Assembly: GCF_002860405.1 (NCBI RefSeq)
Contig: NZ_NMWV01000001.1
Span: 48,366-112,365 of the forward strand
Length of the DNA: 64,000 nt
From: Bifidobacterium imperatoris
GTDB taxonomy: Bacteria > Actinomycetota > Actinomycetes > Actinomycetales > Bifidobacteriaceae
Direction of reading: 5' to 3'
A program made the translations under genes and the position numbers. Under the pieces are notes generated by a model. It made no database searches and was not told the origin of the DNA. It was given only the letters and a program-made list of their open reading frames with translations. Below, piece by piece: positions 37,973 through 47,524 of the stretch (position 1 is the first letter of the stretch; each line of letters opens with the position of its first letter).

Positions 37973-38683
37973 GTGCTGTACTGGTTCTTCGTTAAAGTTT
38001 TTGGTCCTATTGCTCGTCATCGTCTCGGCCCCACCGTTTCCGGCTTGAACAATGTGCCGCGCTCCGGTGGCGCCATTATTGCAGCAAACCATCTCGCTGT
38101 GATTGATGATGCGCTGATTCCTATCACCTGCCCTCGTATGGTGCATTTCATGGGCAAAGCCGAATACTTTGAGGGTAAGGGACTGAAGGGCAAGTTCAAG
38201 AAGTGGTGGTTCACTTCCGTGGGCGTGTTCCCTGTGGATCGTTCCGGTGGCAACAAGTCGCTTGGTGCACTCGAGCATGCGCGTGAGATCATTGAAGATG
38301 GCCACCTATTTGGCATTCACATCGAGGGAACTCGTAGCCCGGACGGACGCATGTACAAGGGGCACACCGGTGTGGCGCGCCTCGCTTTGGAAACCGGTTG
38401 CCCGATTGTGCCGGTGGCACTGATTGGTTCGGATTTGCTGCAGCCGATTGGTACTTCGATTCCGAAGAAAGGCAAGACCCAGGTCAAATATGGTAAGCCG
38501 ATTGAGGTTTCCAAGAAGTCTGCTGATGAAATCACCCACGCTGAACTTCGCGAGTTGACTGATCGTGTGTCTGCCGCCATTCAGGCCATGAGCGGTCAGG
38601 AATACGTGGACGAATACGCTCAGAAGGTCAAGGCCGAAATGAAGGCTGCTAAGGAAGCAAAGGAAACTGCGGCAACTGAGTAA
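37973..38683 (+). CDS. 1-acyl-sn-glycerol-3-phosphate acyltransferase (PlsC-like)
   Basis: A 236-residue lysophosphatidate acyltransferase-type protein that makes phosphatidate at the membrane. The catalytic NHx4D motif is NHLAVIDD and the phosphate-binding motif is EGTRSPDGRMYKGHTGVARL; FPVDRSGG is the third block. GTG at 37973 (MLYWFFVKVFGPIA) is chosen for its GGAGG (37958-37962) and because it leaves room for divergent promoters; an in-frame ATG at 37940 lies only 18 bases from the opposite start. The C-terminus ends in a Lys/Ala/Glu-rich helix. Confidence 0.9.
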   Translation: MLYWFFVKVFGPIARHRLGPTVSGLNNVPRSGGAIIAANHLAVIDDALIPITCPRMVHFMGKAEYFEGKGLKGKFKKWWFTSVGVFPVDRSGGNKSLGALEHAREIIEDGHLFGIHIEGTRSPDGRMYKGHTGVARLALETGCPIVPVALIGSDLLQPIGTSIPKKGKTQVKYGKPIEVSKKSADEITHAELRELTDRVSAAIQAMSGQEYVDEYAQKVKAEMKAAKEAKETAATE

Positions 38684-38720
38684 ATCGTCAGCCTTCACCA
38701 AGGGTCACGAATAAACCGCT

Positions 38721-38770
38721 AATACTAATAATGGCTCCCTCGCCATCGTGAGGGAGCCATTATTAGTATT
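38721..38770. terminator. Long perfect hairpin between convergent plsC and pknB
   Basis: A 21-bp perfect stem (38721-38741 with 38750-38770) around an 8-nt loop; the core is GGCTCCCTC/GAGGGAGCC. The A/T-rich outer part can act as a U-tract in both directions, so it is probably a bidirectional terminator. Confidence 0.88.
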
Positions 38771-38808
38771 CACAGCATTATCTGCCGCAAAAACTATATA
38801 TTGTCGAG

Positions 38809-41082
38809 TCACACCACGGTCAGTGTGATAACGGTTGGGGTACCGTTTTCGTCACGCAGTCGCACGGTTTCGCCAGCCTTGGGGCTTTGGATACGAACTT
38901 CATGCGTCAAATCGCCAAGAGGCGCAGACTTCTTCACCGTGAACCCGAGCTTCTCCAATTGCTTGGCAGCATCGTCATAGGTCATGCCTACCACATTGGG
39001 CAAAACAGTGGTTTCCGGTCCTTTGGAAATCACCACATCAACACTATCGCCCCATTTGAGCTGCGTTCCAGCCTTCTGCGAAGATGAAATCACAGTGCCG
39101 GAAGCAATTTTATCGTCAAATTCCTCAGTGATATTCGCAGTGAGCTTCAGATCACTGAACGTTGAGAGCATCTCATCCTTGGTCTTACCGACAATATCGG
39201 GCATGCTGACCGGCATAGGACCTTTACTCAGCGTGATGGTCACCTCAGCATCATGCTTTACTGTAGTGCCGGGATCGGGGGAGATGGTTAATGCTGCGCC
39301 TTCCGGAACATCCATCGAATACTGATCGCCAGATTCATCATGGGTAATGTTGCTGAATCCCGCGTTCTTCAATGCGTTCAGTGGATCCTTGCCATTGGCT
39401 GAAGTCGGATCAAGAATATCGTCCGGCACAGTAACCATGTGTGCGCCCTTGGATACCACGATCTCAATCTGCTGATCGCTGCGCTTGCCCACATGGCTGT
39501 GCACAAATGCTTCAGTCTTATCGATGGTTGCTGAAATAATCTTGCCCTTATCGACGGTATCGCTGAACTGCTCCGAAGAGGTATACGGGATGCCGGCCGT
39601 TTTAAGCAAGCTCTCATAGGTAGACCAGTCCGCTCCGGAAAGCGAGCATTGGGTATCGTCAGTAGTGCAGGACACATCTTCAGGCTGTGGCACACTCCAG
39701 TAGCTGCCGGGGCCCACATACCACCACCAGCCAAAGCCTCCGCCCACGCATACGAGCACTATTGCTACGATGGCGGCGATAATCAGCGCAATCTTGCGAT
39801 GTGATTTTTTCGTTGGATGGTCAGGGGAGGGTACTTCAGATGTGGACTCGCCAACCGCATGAATGGTGCCGGATGAATGCAGCGCCTGAGTGGGTTCGCC
39901 CGCCATTTGGGGCAACACCTGCGTCTCGCCGTCATCAGACGCACTGTTTTGACGCATCACGCGAGTTTGCCCGATGCCATTCGCATTGGAGGAAGAAGCT
40001 GCAGTGGAATCGAGTGCAGTGGTAGGGGCAATCGGAGCGGAAGCCGAAATGTTTCCAGCTGCTCCCGGCTGATTGATTGTTGCCGATGCCGGTGGCACTG
40101 GCGGCGCCAACGGTGCCGATTGCATGGCCGTAAGATGTTCCGCGGACTTACCGATGGCGCCCACCAATGCCGGTGCCGTGGCATCATTACGATTCGATCC
40201 AGCCGTTTCAGCATGGAAACGATATTGCCATGCCTCCAACGGCAGTTTCGCAGCCAATTGCCGCAATTCCGACGCGGCCTCAGTACCGTCTTTTGGTCGA
40301 GCTTCGACAGCACGCGCAGTCAAATGCGAGATGAATGCCGCCACCGTGGGGTCGATGCCGGAGCAAACCGTGGCAATGGATGGCACATCCTCATGCACAT
40401 GCTTGAAAACCAGGGTCACCGGATTATCGGAATCAAAAGGCACTTTGCCGGCGAGCATCTCCCAGGCCATGATGCCCACCGAATACAAGTCACCTTGCGG
40501 CGTGGCCAGATTGTTCTCAATCATTTCCGGCGCAAGATAGGCAGCCGTGCCCAGCAGCATGCCGGTCGAACTGAGAGTGGCCTGACTAGCGGCTTTGGCA
40601 AGACCGAAATCAGTAATCTGTACATGGCCGCGATCATTGAGCAGAATATTCTCCGGCTTGATGTCACGATGCACCACGCCGATACGATGCGCGGAAGCTA
40701 GACCATCCAGCGTTTCCGCGATGATGCGCAAGGTTTCCCTCACCGAGAACGTACCCTGCACATTCATCTCATGGCGCAGATTAATGCCATGCACATATTC
40801 CATGACCAGAAAATCAAGACCATTGAATTCGCCGGTATCATACACCTGAACGATATGCGGATTGGCGATGGCTGCAGCGGAATTAGCTTCGCGACGGAAA
40901 CGCTCAACGAATTGGGCGCGATGAGGTCCCTGAGCCAGCTGCGTATGCATCACTTTGATGGCCACAGTGCGGCCCAGACGCTCATCGACCGCTTCATACA
41001 CGGTAGCCATGCCACCTTCGGCGATATTGCGCACAATGCGGTAGCGTCCCTCAATCATCTGCGCGGGCTCGTTCTCACTCAT
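38809..41082 (-). CDS. pknB: PASTA-domain Ser/Thr protein kinase
   Basis: A 757-residue membrane kinase. The N-terminal kinase domain (about residues 13-275) has the Gly loop NIAEGGMATVYEA, the catalytic Lys in VAIKVM, HRDIKPENILLNDRG and the DFG motif ITDFGLAKAA. A Ser/Thr/Ala-rich juxtamembrane linker and one membrane helix (IALIIAAIVAIVLVCVGGGF, near 435-455) follow. Four extracellular PASTA repeats (ends such as VVISKGPETTVLPNVVGMTY) bind muropeptides or lipid II. It controls cell-wall growth and division in actinobacteria. The upstream polyprenyl synthase gene on the same strand supplies isoprenoid chains, which could include wall lipid carriers. Confidence 0.95.
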   Translation of the reverse strand: MSENEPAQMIEGRYRIVRNIAEGGMATVYEAVDERLGRTVAIKVMHTQLAQGPHRAQFVERFRREANSAAAIANPHIVQVYDTGEFNGLDFLVMEYVHGINLRHEMNVQGTFSVRETLRIIAETLDGLASAHRIGVVHRDIKPENILLNDRGHVQITDFGLAKAASQATLSSTGMLLGTAAYLAPEMIENNLATPQGDLYSVGIMAWEMLAGKVPFDSDNPVTLVFKHVHEDVPSIATVCSGIDPTVAAFISHLTARAVEARPKDGTEAASELRQLAAKLPLEAWQYRFHAETAGSNRNDATAPALVGAIGKSAEHLTAMQSAPLAPPVPPASATINQPGAAGNISASAPIAPTTALDSTAASSSNANGIGQTRVMRQNSASDDGETQVLPQMAGEPTQALHSSGTIHAVGESTSEVPSPDHPTKKSHRKIALIIAAIVAIVLVCVGGGFGWWWYVGPGSYWSVPQPEDVSCTTDDTQCSLSGADWSTYESLLKTAGIPYTSSEQFSDTVDKGKIISATIDKTEAFVHSHVGKRSDQQIEIVVSKGAHMVTVPDDILDPTSANGKDPLNALKNAGFSNITHDESGDQYSMDVPEGAALTISPDPGTTVKHDAEVTITLSKGPMPVSMPDIVGKTKDEMLSTFSDLKLTANITEEFDDKIASGTVISSSQKAGTQLKWGDSVDVVISKGPETTVLPNVVGMTYDDAAKQLEKLGFTVKKSAPLGDLTHEVRIQSPKAGETVRLRDENGTPTVITLTVV

Positions 41083-41190
41083 GAAATCGTACGGTTCCTT
41101 TGACTACAGCTGAACATGGTTCAGTTTACATGGCACGGGCTACGCTACTGGGCGAGGCCGGCATGAAACAATGTGGCAGAACACTGCCGA

Positions 41191-42282
41191 CTATCGCAAA
41201 TCGATAGGAATGAACCGCGCGCATGCTTCGGTGAGACGGCGTTTGCCTGATTCATCCAGTGATTCATTGAGCTCAAGATCGGTGATGGCTGTCTGAGATT
41301 GCTTCCACAATGTGCTGATACGCTCGCGAGAACGATCAATGGCACCGGTCTTACCGAATAATTCGATGGCACGTTTCACTTGCTGCTCATCGCGGTGGGC
41401 AGCTTCGAACATATCGCGCAGTTCCTGCTGGTCGGATGCGTCTGCCGCGCTTAGCGCGTCTGCCAGCAGCACGGTGCGCTTGCCTTCGCGAATATCGCCG
41501 CCCACCGGTTTGCCGGTATTGCGGCTCGAACCAATGACGTCCAACAGATCGTCGGCAAGCTGGAACGCCAGTCCTAAGGGTTCGCCGACGGCAAGTGCTT
41601 GCTGCTGAGCTTTGGCGGGTTCGACTCCTGCGGCCAGCAGTGCGAATAGCAGTGGTGCAATAGTGGTGTAACTTGCGGTTTTCCAGCGGAATACGTTGAG
41701 TGAAGCGGCAGCCAATGCTTGAGGATCGCTTAACGGTGTCATTTCCACGCCGAGATCCAACACTTGGCCGATTTCCACCTCACGCTGCATCGTGAGGAAT
41801 GATTCGATGATGGCATCGCCATTATTGAGATGCCGGGCCGCTCGTCGGGCGATTTCTATGCATGCCGTAGCCAGAATGTCGCCCAGCATCAGGCCAAGGC
41901 CGCGCCCAATGGAAGCGTTATGTACGGTGTGCTCCAATGCCCGGTGCGCGGAAGGTTTACCGCGGCGCAGATCGGATTCGTCGATGATGTCGTCATGCAC
42001 CAATGCGGCTGTTTGAAACACCTCGATGGCGCAGGCCAAGTCAAGCATGGCGGTGTGCGCCGAGGAGCCAGTGTCATGATGGCTGGCGGTCAGCGCATCA
42101 AATGCGTCAAGACTCAGCAGTGCGCGCAGACGCTTGCCACCCTGGCTTGAAGCGACGGCCTGATCGATGACTTCGCTCATCACCGGTCGTAAAGCGTCGG
42201 CCACTCCTCCTGTAGCGGGTGCATCGGTCAGCTCCCGGACCAATTCGCAGATGCGTGGTTCGATGATAGTGAGGTCATTCAT
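41191..42282 (-). CDS. Polyprenyl diphosphate synthase (trans, IdsA/GGPPS-like)
   Basis: A 363-residue trans-prenyltransferase that lengthens allylic diphosphates with IPP. Both Asp-rich motifs are complete: VHDDIIDESDLRRG (first) and FQLADDLLDVIGS (second). GGKRLRALL lies near residue 50. The residues before the first motif are bulky/Ala mixed, so the chain length cannot be assigned. ATG at 42282 is used; ATG at 42294 is equally possible, and a TTATAAAG sequence lies only 4 bases further upstream, so leadership of the transcript is very short. It is the probable first gene before pknB. Confidence 0.92.
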   Translation of the reverse strand: MNDLTIIEPRICELVRELTDAPATGGVADALRPVMSEVIDQAVASSQGGKRLRALLSLDAFDALTASHHDTGSSAHTAMLDLACAIEVFQTAALVHDDIIDESDLRRGKPSAHRALEHTVHNASIGRGLGLMLGDILATACIEIARRAARHLNNGDAIIESFLTMQREVEIGQVLDLGVEMTPLSDPQALAAASLNVFRWKTASYTTIAPLLFALLAAGVEPAKAQQQALAVGEPLGLAFQLADDLLDVIGSSRNTGKPVGGDIREGKRTVLLADALSAADASDQQELRDMFEAAHRDEQQVKRAIELFGKTGAIDRSRERISTLWKQSQTAITDLELNESLDESGKRRLTEACARFIPIDLR

Positions 42283-42304
42283 GGTTGTGCACATGCTTTA
42301 TAAC

Positions 42305-42313
42305 TTATCCACA
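42305..42313 (+). promoter_or_regulatory. Consensus DnaA box in the prenyl-synthase promoter
   Basis: An exact TTATCCACA lies 11-23 bases upstream of the possible start codons, next to the -10-like TATAAA on the minus strand. It may be chance; it is the second exact box in the window. Confidence 0.35.
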
Positions 42314-42485
42314 GGTTGTGATGAACACAACAACGTTGGAAATATTGAGCTTTGAAGCTAGAACCACATACCTTGTTTTTCGCTCTGTTCTGCGCGCGTT
42401 TCATGCATAGTGGACCCACATCCATTCGAATCGAGGCCGGTTGCATGGCTCGAATTCATTTGTTTTGGTCAAGGAGGACAGAAAC

Positions 42486-43226
42486 ATGGCAAACAGCAGT
42501 AAAAAACATGCGCGGCGCAACGCCAATACGGCTGGCAAGCGTACGAATGATTCCCATCGTAAAGGCCGGCATAGCGGCAAGCAATATGAATCGCAGCCGA
42601 TGCTGCCGCCAGAACCATTCGACATGGAAGACTTGGATATGTTGTCCAGCACTTTTCATGCTGATCGTCGTGAACGAGGCCCGCAACAAGCGGATGCGGA
42701 TTGGGTGGGGGAGCCCTTGGACGAGTGGCTTGCTTCGCTGGACGAAGGCATCGCCGATCTGAATCCAGAAACTATGGCGGCGTTTGCCGTGGGAATGAAT
42801 GAGGCACTCTCTATTCGCGATGCTCTGATTCTTTCGATAATCATTGACCGGGACGTATGTCCCAGAGCACAACTCATTGAATTTGCTTCAAAACCGCATA
42901 GCGCTCACGCCCAACGGCGGATGAGCCAATTGCTGACTGCAGCATTTGAAGATGAGAGCATCATGCCTGATGAAGATCGTTGCCGCACTGGTGTGGACAT
43001 GCTGCTCAATATCGCCATGATTTCACCTATGCCGTACTGCATTCAGCCTTTGGCCGTTGCCGCCTACACGTTATGGTGGCTGGGAGATTCCAGCGCCGCG
43101 GCATTGGCGCTGCAATGCTTGATGCTGGATGAAGATTGTTCGCTAGCGGCGATGGTGTTTTCTGCAGCAGACCGCGGAGTATTTCCCGCATGGTGCGCGT
43201 GTAAGGTGCAGGAAATGGCTGTATAG
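42486..43226 (+). CDS. DUF4192-like protein
   Basis: A 246-residue protein. The first 35 residues are very basic (KKHARRNANTAGKRTNDSHR), then come Asp/Glu-rich and helical parts. The C-terminal region, AVAAYTLWWLGDSSAAALAL and MLDEDCSLAAMVFSAADRG, matches the actinobacterial DUF4192 pattern (small-domain repeats with Trp-x-x-Gly-Asp). No function is known for the family. AAGGAGGA lies 7 bases before the ATG. It precedes rpoD on the same strand with a 200-base gap in which I see no gene. Confidence 0.78.
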   Translation: MANSSKKHARRNANTAGKRTNDSHRKGRHSGKQYESQPMLPPEPFDMEDLDMLSSTFHADRRERGPQQADADWVGEPLDEWLASLDEGIADLNPETMAAFAVGMNEALSIRDALILSIIIDRDVCPRAQLIEFASKPHSAHAQRRMSQLLTAAFEDESIMPDEDRCRTGVDMLLNIAMISPMPYCIQPLAVAAYTLWWLGDSSAAALALQCLMLDEDCSLAAMVFSAADRGVFPAWCACKVQEMAV

Positions 43227-43426
43227 CAGGGTTTCGCAATGAGAATTACGGGTGATGCGTGCGGTTTCGTAAGCGTGTATTGGTTGTGTTTGCAACACTG
43301 TTTTTGCGATAAATGGGAATAATCGTCCGCGGAAGGTGATTTACTCACATAGTTGACGATTTGCCCTTGCCAGAAGTGTGCCCATGTGGTATGTGAACTT
43401 CAGGCGAGAGATCAGAAGGAGCAGTT

Positions 43427-44881
43427 TTGGCCACGAAGGAAACGACGGCAACCAAGCAGACGGAAGACTCCAGCGAGGAGACCGAGACCAAGAAGAAGGC
43501 CAGCTCTACGACCACCGCACGCAAGACCTCCACGCGTAAACCTCGCGCCACGAAGTCGACCAAGGCAGCCGCAGGCGAAGCCGGCGAGAAGCCGGCGAAG
43601 AAGACTACGCGCCGCACCTCGGCCAAGAAGACCTCCGCCAAGAAGAGCGAGGATGAGGATCTTCTCAAGACCGAAGATGAGCAGAGCGACGATCTCGATG
43701 ATGACGTGGTGGATGAAGACGACCTCGACGTTGATGATCTGGATGAGGACATCGATGACGTTGACACCGACGACTCTGATGATCTGGACGAGGACGACCT
43801 CGATGCCGACGATGTAGATGACGAAGACGATGAGGATGAGGACGCCAAGCCGAAGCTTCCGGAGAAGCCGAAGGAAAAGGGCGCCTACGTGGTGTCCGAT
43901 ACCGATGATAACGACGAGAACATCATCCCTGCAGGCAATCCGAAGCGTCGTGTGATCGCCGCGGGCGCCACCGCCGATCCGGTCAAGGATTACTTGAAGC
44001 AGATCGGTCGTGTGAGCCTGTTGAACGCCGAGCAGGAAGTGGACCTGTCCGAACGCATTGAGGCCGGTCTGTACGCCCAACATCTGCTTGATACCCAGTC
44101 CGATGGCATGGAGTTCAAGCGTAAGCGTGAGCTCAAGTGGGCCGCGGCCGACGGCAAGAAGGCCAAGGACCATCTGCTGGAAGCTAACCTGCGACTCGTG
44201 GTCTCGCTCGCCAAGCGTTACACGGGCCGTGGCATGCTGTTCCTCGATTTGATTCAGGAAGGCAACCTGGGCCTTATCCGCGCTGTGGAGAAGTTCGACT
44301 GGAAGAAGGGCTTCAAGTTCTCCACGTACGCTACATGGTGGATCCGTCAGGCCATCACCCGTGCTATGGCTGATCAGGCCCGTACCATTCGTGTGCCTGT
44401 GCACATGGTTGAAGTCATCAACAAGCTTTCCCGTGTGCAGCGCCAGATGCTGCAGGATTTGGGTCGTGAACCTACACCGGACGAGCTGGCTCGCGAGCTG
44501 GATATGCCGGTGGAGAAGGTGCAGGAAGTACAGAAGTACGGTCGTGAGCCGATTTCCCTGCACACTCCGCTTGGTGAGGATGGCGATTCCGAGTTCGGCG
44601 ATCTGATTGAGGATACCGATGCCATCGCGCCGTCTGATGCCGTGGCCTTCTCCCTGCTGCAGGAACAGTTCAAGCAGGTGCTTGAAACCCTGTCTCCGCG
44701 TGAAGCCGGCGTGATTAAGATGCGTTACGGTCTTGAAGACGGCCAGCCCAAGACCCTGGATGATATCGGTCGTGTCTATGGCGTGACCCGTGAACGCATC
44801 CGCCAGATTGAGTCCAAGACCATGTCCAAGCTGCGTCACCCGTCTCGTTCTCAGACGCTGCGCGACTTCCTGGATCAATGA
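43427..44881 (+). CDS. rpoD: Primary RNA polymerase sigma factor (SigA/HrdB type)
   Basis: A 484-residue group 1 sigma factor. The N-terminal 150 residues are low-complexity, first Thr/Lys/Ala-rich then strongly acidic ([20 protein letters not shown]), replacing region 1.1. Region 1.2 starts [16 protein letters not shown], region 2 includes [20 protein letters not shown] and [20 protein letters not shown], and region 4 ends [20 protein letters not shown]. The start is TTG at 43427 with AGAAGGAG upstream, an unusual start for such a central gene; it would keep expression low. parE lies downstream, a typical actinobacterial arrangement. Confidence 0.97.
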   Translation: MATKETTATKQTEDSSEETETKKKASSTTTARKTSTRKPRATKSTKAAAGEAGEKPAKKTTRRTSAKKTSAKKSEDEDLLKTEDEQSDDLDDDVVDEDDLDVDDLDEDIDDVDTDDSDDLDEDDLDADDVDDEDDEDEDAKPKLPEKPKEKGAYVVSDTDDNDENIIPAGNPKRRVIAAGATADPVKDYLKQIGRVSLLNAEQEVDLSERIEAGLYAQHLLDTQSDGMEFKRKRELKWAAADGKKAKDHLLEANLRLVVSLAKRYTGRGMLFLDLIQEGNLGLIRAVEKFDWKKGFKFSTYATWWIRQAITRAMADQARTIRVPVHMVEVINKLSRVQRQMLQDLGREPTPDELARELDMPVEKVQEVQKYGREPISLHTPLGEDGDSEFGDLIEDTDAIAPSDAVAFSLLQEQFKQVLETLSPREAGVIKMRYGLEDGQPKTLDDIGRVYGVTRERIRQIESKTMSKLRHPSRSQTLRDFLDQ

Positions 44882-44888
44882 TCGATCG

Positions 44889-44919
44889 CTTGGCTTCCCT
44901 CCACTCGAGGGAAGCCAAG
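44889..44919. terminator. Strong hairpin between rpoD and parE
   Basis: A perfect 13-bp stem, CTTGGCTTCCCTC (44889-44901) with GAGGGAAGCCAAG (44907-44919), and a 5-nt loop. No T-run follows, so it may only attenuate read-through or protect the rpoD mRNA 3' end. Confidence 0.7.
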
Positions 44920-44946
44920 ATGGTATTAGAGAGAAATTAAGGATTT

Positions 44947-47244
44947 ATGGCCACAGAAGATTATGGCGCGAAGGATCTTGCCGTCCTTGAAGGCCTTGAC
45001 GCAGTGCGCAAGCGCCCAGGCATGTATATCGGCACCACCGACTCACAGGGTCTTATGCATTGCCTGTGGGAAATCATCGACAATTCCGTTGATGAGGCCT
45101 TGGCTGGATTCTGCACGGATATCACGGTGACGCTGCACTCCGATGGTTCGGTTGAAGTGGCGGACAACGGTCGAGGTATTCCTGTCGATAAGGAGCCGAA
45201 GACCGGCCTGTCCGGTGTGGAAGTAGTACTCACCAAGCTGCATGCCGGCGCCAAGTTCGGCAATTCCTCCTATAACGCGGTTGGCGGCCTGCATGGTGTG
45301 GGTTCCTCCGTGGTAAATGCGTTGAGCTCTCGACTAGACGTGGAAGTCGATCGTGACGGCAAAACCCATCACATGGCGTTCCATCAAGGCCATCCCGGCG
45401 TTTATACAGATGCCGACTCAGCCAACCCTTCGCCGGACTCTCCATTCAAGCGCACCCGTAAGAACCGGCCAACCGAGTTGGAAATCATTGGCAAGGTGAG
45501 TCCGAAGACCACTGGTACGCGAATCCGTTACTGGGCTGATCCGGAGATTTTCAACAAGACCGCCGAATTCTCTTACGAGCAGCTCGTGGACCGTGTGCGC
45601 CAGACCAGTTTCCTGGTTCCCGGTCTCAAAATCACCATTGTTGACGAAAATGTGCCTCAATCAGCTGCCGATTTAACGGCTTCCACGCAAGTGTCGGAAT
45701 CTGCTGAACCATCTCCGTTGCCCGAAGACCAATCCATTGCGGCGGATGATGTCCATGAACTGCCGATTAACAATGGCAACAACGATAGCGAAGAGGACTT
45801 TTCGCTGAATACGTCCAGCGAGGTTGTAGATGGCGCGTTCGGTGAACAGCCGGCGCATCCGCGTGTGGTGGAATTCCGCCACACCGGTGGTGTCAAGGAT
45901 TTCGTGGACTTCCTCTCCAAAGGTGAGCCAGTCTCTGACATTTGGCGTATTCAGGGTGAAGGCACCTACAAGGAAGAAACCCAAGCAGTGGGTGAGGGCG
46001 GCGAACTGCACGCTCAGGAAATCGAACGCACCTGCGGCATTGATATCGCTTTGCGTTGGGTGAACGGTTACGACACCACTATTCGTAGCTTCGTGAACAT
46101 CGTGGAGACGCCGGGCGGCGGCACCCATGTGGATGGCTTCATGAACGGCATCACCAAGCAGATTCGCAAGGCTGTGGAAGACAACGCGCGCAAACTCAAG
46201 GTGAATCTTAAGGATTCCGCCATGAAGGTGGAGCGTGACGACATTCAGGCTGGTCTCGTGGCCGTGGTCACCGCCCGAGTGGCCGAACCGCAGTTCCAAG
46301 GCCAGACCAAGGATGTGCTCGGTACCGCGCAGGTCAAGCCAATCGTCACCAGACTCACGGATAAGCAGTTCGGCGAGATGATCACCGGTTCCAAGCGCGG
46401 ATACAAGGAGCAGTCCGGCCGCGTGCTGGAGAAGATTGTGGGGGAGATGCATGCTCGCATCCAATCCCGCAAGGCCAAGGAAGTCACCCGTCGCAAAAAT
46501 GCGTTGGAATCCGCTTCCATGCCGGCCAAACTTTCCGATTGCCAGCCCGGCAATGACGACATTGCCGAACTGTTCATCGTGGAGGGTGATTCCGCACTCG
46601 GTACCGCCAAGGCCGCGCGCAACGCCGGTTTCCAAGCACTGTTGCCGATTCGAGGCAAGATTTTGAACGTGCAGAAGGCGTCGATTACGCAGATGCTCTC
46701 CAACAAGGAGTGCGCGGCGATCATTCAGGTGGTCGGCGCCGGCTCAGGTCAGAGTTTCGACATCGAACAATCCCGCTACCACAAGATCATCATGATGACC
46801 GATGCTGATGTGGATGGCGCGCACATTCGCATCCTGCTGCTGACATTGTTCTACCGGTATATGCGCCCGCTGATCGAGCACGGATATGTGTATGCAGCCG
46901 TGCCGCCGCTGCACCGCATCGCATTGACCGGCTCGCATAAGGGCGAATACATCTACACGTATTCCGATGATGAGCTGGCCGGCAAACTCGCCGACTTGGA
47001 TAAGCAGCACATCGGATACAACGATGACATTCAGCGCTACAAGGGTTTGGGTGAAATGGATGCCGACCAGTTGGCTGACACTACTATGGACCCGCGCACC
47101 CGCATGCTGCGCCGCATCCGTATGGAGGATGCCGCTCAGGCCTCCGAAATCTTCAGCCTGCTCATGGGCGATGATGTGCCGCCTCGCAAGCAGTTCATTG
47201 TGGACAATGCCGATGATTTCGACCGCTCCAAGATTGACACCTGA
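44947..47244 (+). CDS. parE: Type IIA topoisomerase subunit B (ParE/GyrB-like)
   Basis: A 765-residue ATPase subunit. The GHKL ATP site is seen in EIIDNSVDEALAGFCTDITV, DNGRGIPVD and GGLHGVGSSVVNALS. The TOPRIM domain is ELFIVEGDSALGTAKAARNA with MMTDADVDGAHI, and the C-terminus has KGLGEMDADQLADTTMDPRT. Residues about 238-303 are a Ser/Glu/Asn-rich insertion before EFRHTGGVKDFVDFL, longer than in most homologues. AAGGA lies 5 bases upstream of the ATG. Its place after rpoD and not beside gyrA suggests topoisomerase IV; parC is not in the window. Confidence 0.93.
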   Translation: MATEDYGAKDLAVLEGLDAVRKRPGMYIGTTDSQGLMHCLWEIIDNSVDEALAGFCTDITVTLHSDGSVEVADNGRGIPVDKEPKTGLSGVEVVLTKLHAGAKFGNSSYNAVGGLHGVGSSVVNALSSRLDVEVDRDGKTHHMAFHQGHPGVYTDADSANPSPDSPFKRTRKNRPTELEIIGKVSPKTTGTRIRYWADPEIFNKTAEFSYEQLVDRVRQTSFLVPGLKITIVDENVPQSAADLTASTQVSESAEPSPLPEDQSIAADDVHELPINNGNNDSEEDFSLNTSSEVVDGAFGEQPAHPRVVEFRHTGGVKDFVDFLSKGEPVSDIWRIQGEGTYKEETQAVGEGGELHAQEIERTCGIDIALRWVNGYDTTIRSFVNIVETPGGGTHVDGFMNGITKQIRKAVEDNARKLKVNLKDSAMKVERDDIQAGLVAVVTARVAEPQFQGQTKDVLGTAQVKPIVTRLTDKQFGEMITGSKRGYKEQSGRVLEKIVGEMHARIQSRKAKEVTRRKNALESASMPAKLSDCQPGNDDIAELFIVEGDSALGTAKAARNAGFQALLPIRGKILNVQKASITQMLSNKECAAIIQVVGAGSGQSFDIEQSRYHKIIMMTDADVDGAHIRILLLTLFYRYMRPLIEHGYVYAAVPPLHRIALTGSHKGEYIYTYSDDELAGKLADLDKQHIGYNDDIQRYKGLGEMDADQLADTTMDPRTRMLRRIRMEDAAQASEIFSLLMGDDVPPRKQFIVDNADDFDRSKIDT

Positions 47245-47271
47245 TAGATCATCCTGACGCCTTTTAATTGC

Positions 47272-47314
47272 CCCCCTGCTGATCCAACATCATTTCGGTT
47301 CGACAGGGGGTTTA
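47272..47314 (+). terminator. Possible terminator after parE
   Basis: CCCCCTG (47272-47278) with CAGGGGG (47304-47310), then TTTA. The loop is long (25 nt). Confidence 0.6.
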
Positions 47315-47381
47315 TTGGAGTTGTTTGAAGAGCGATTACAGATCACTCACTATGGAAGTGCCCCAATGAATTCATATCGAT

Positions 47382-47468
47382 ATTCGGTATGCTTTGATGA
47401 TGGCTCTCTGCAGCGCCGCAAAGGCGGGCTTTCTATCGGCGTGTTGATTACTTACCATTCGGTAAGCT
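47382..47468. promoter_or_regulatory. Repeated ATTCGGTA(T/A)GCT boxes before the MFS gene
   Basis: ATTCGGTATGCT (47382-47393) and ATTCGGTAAGCT (47457-47468). The second lies in a dyad, CTTACC-ATTC-GGTAAG (47451-47466). The 280-base gap 47245-47524 otherwise holds only the parE terminator. They look like regulator binding sites; no regulator gene adjoins. Confidence 0.5.
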
Positions 47469-47524
47469 AGATGACATCGTTGTCACGGACAGTGTTGTTT
47501 TTGATGGGTGGAGAGGTTGCAATT

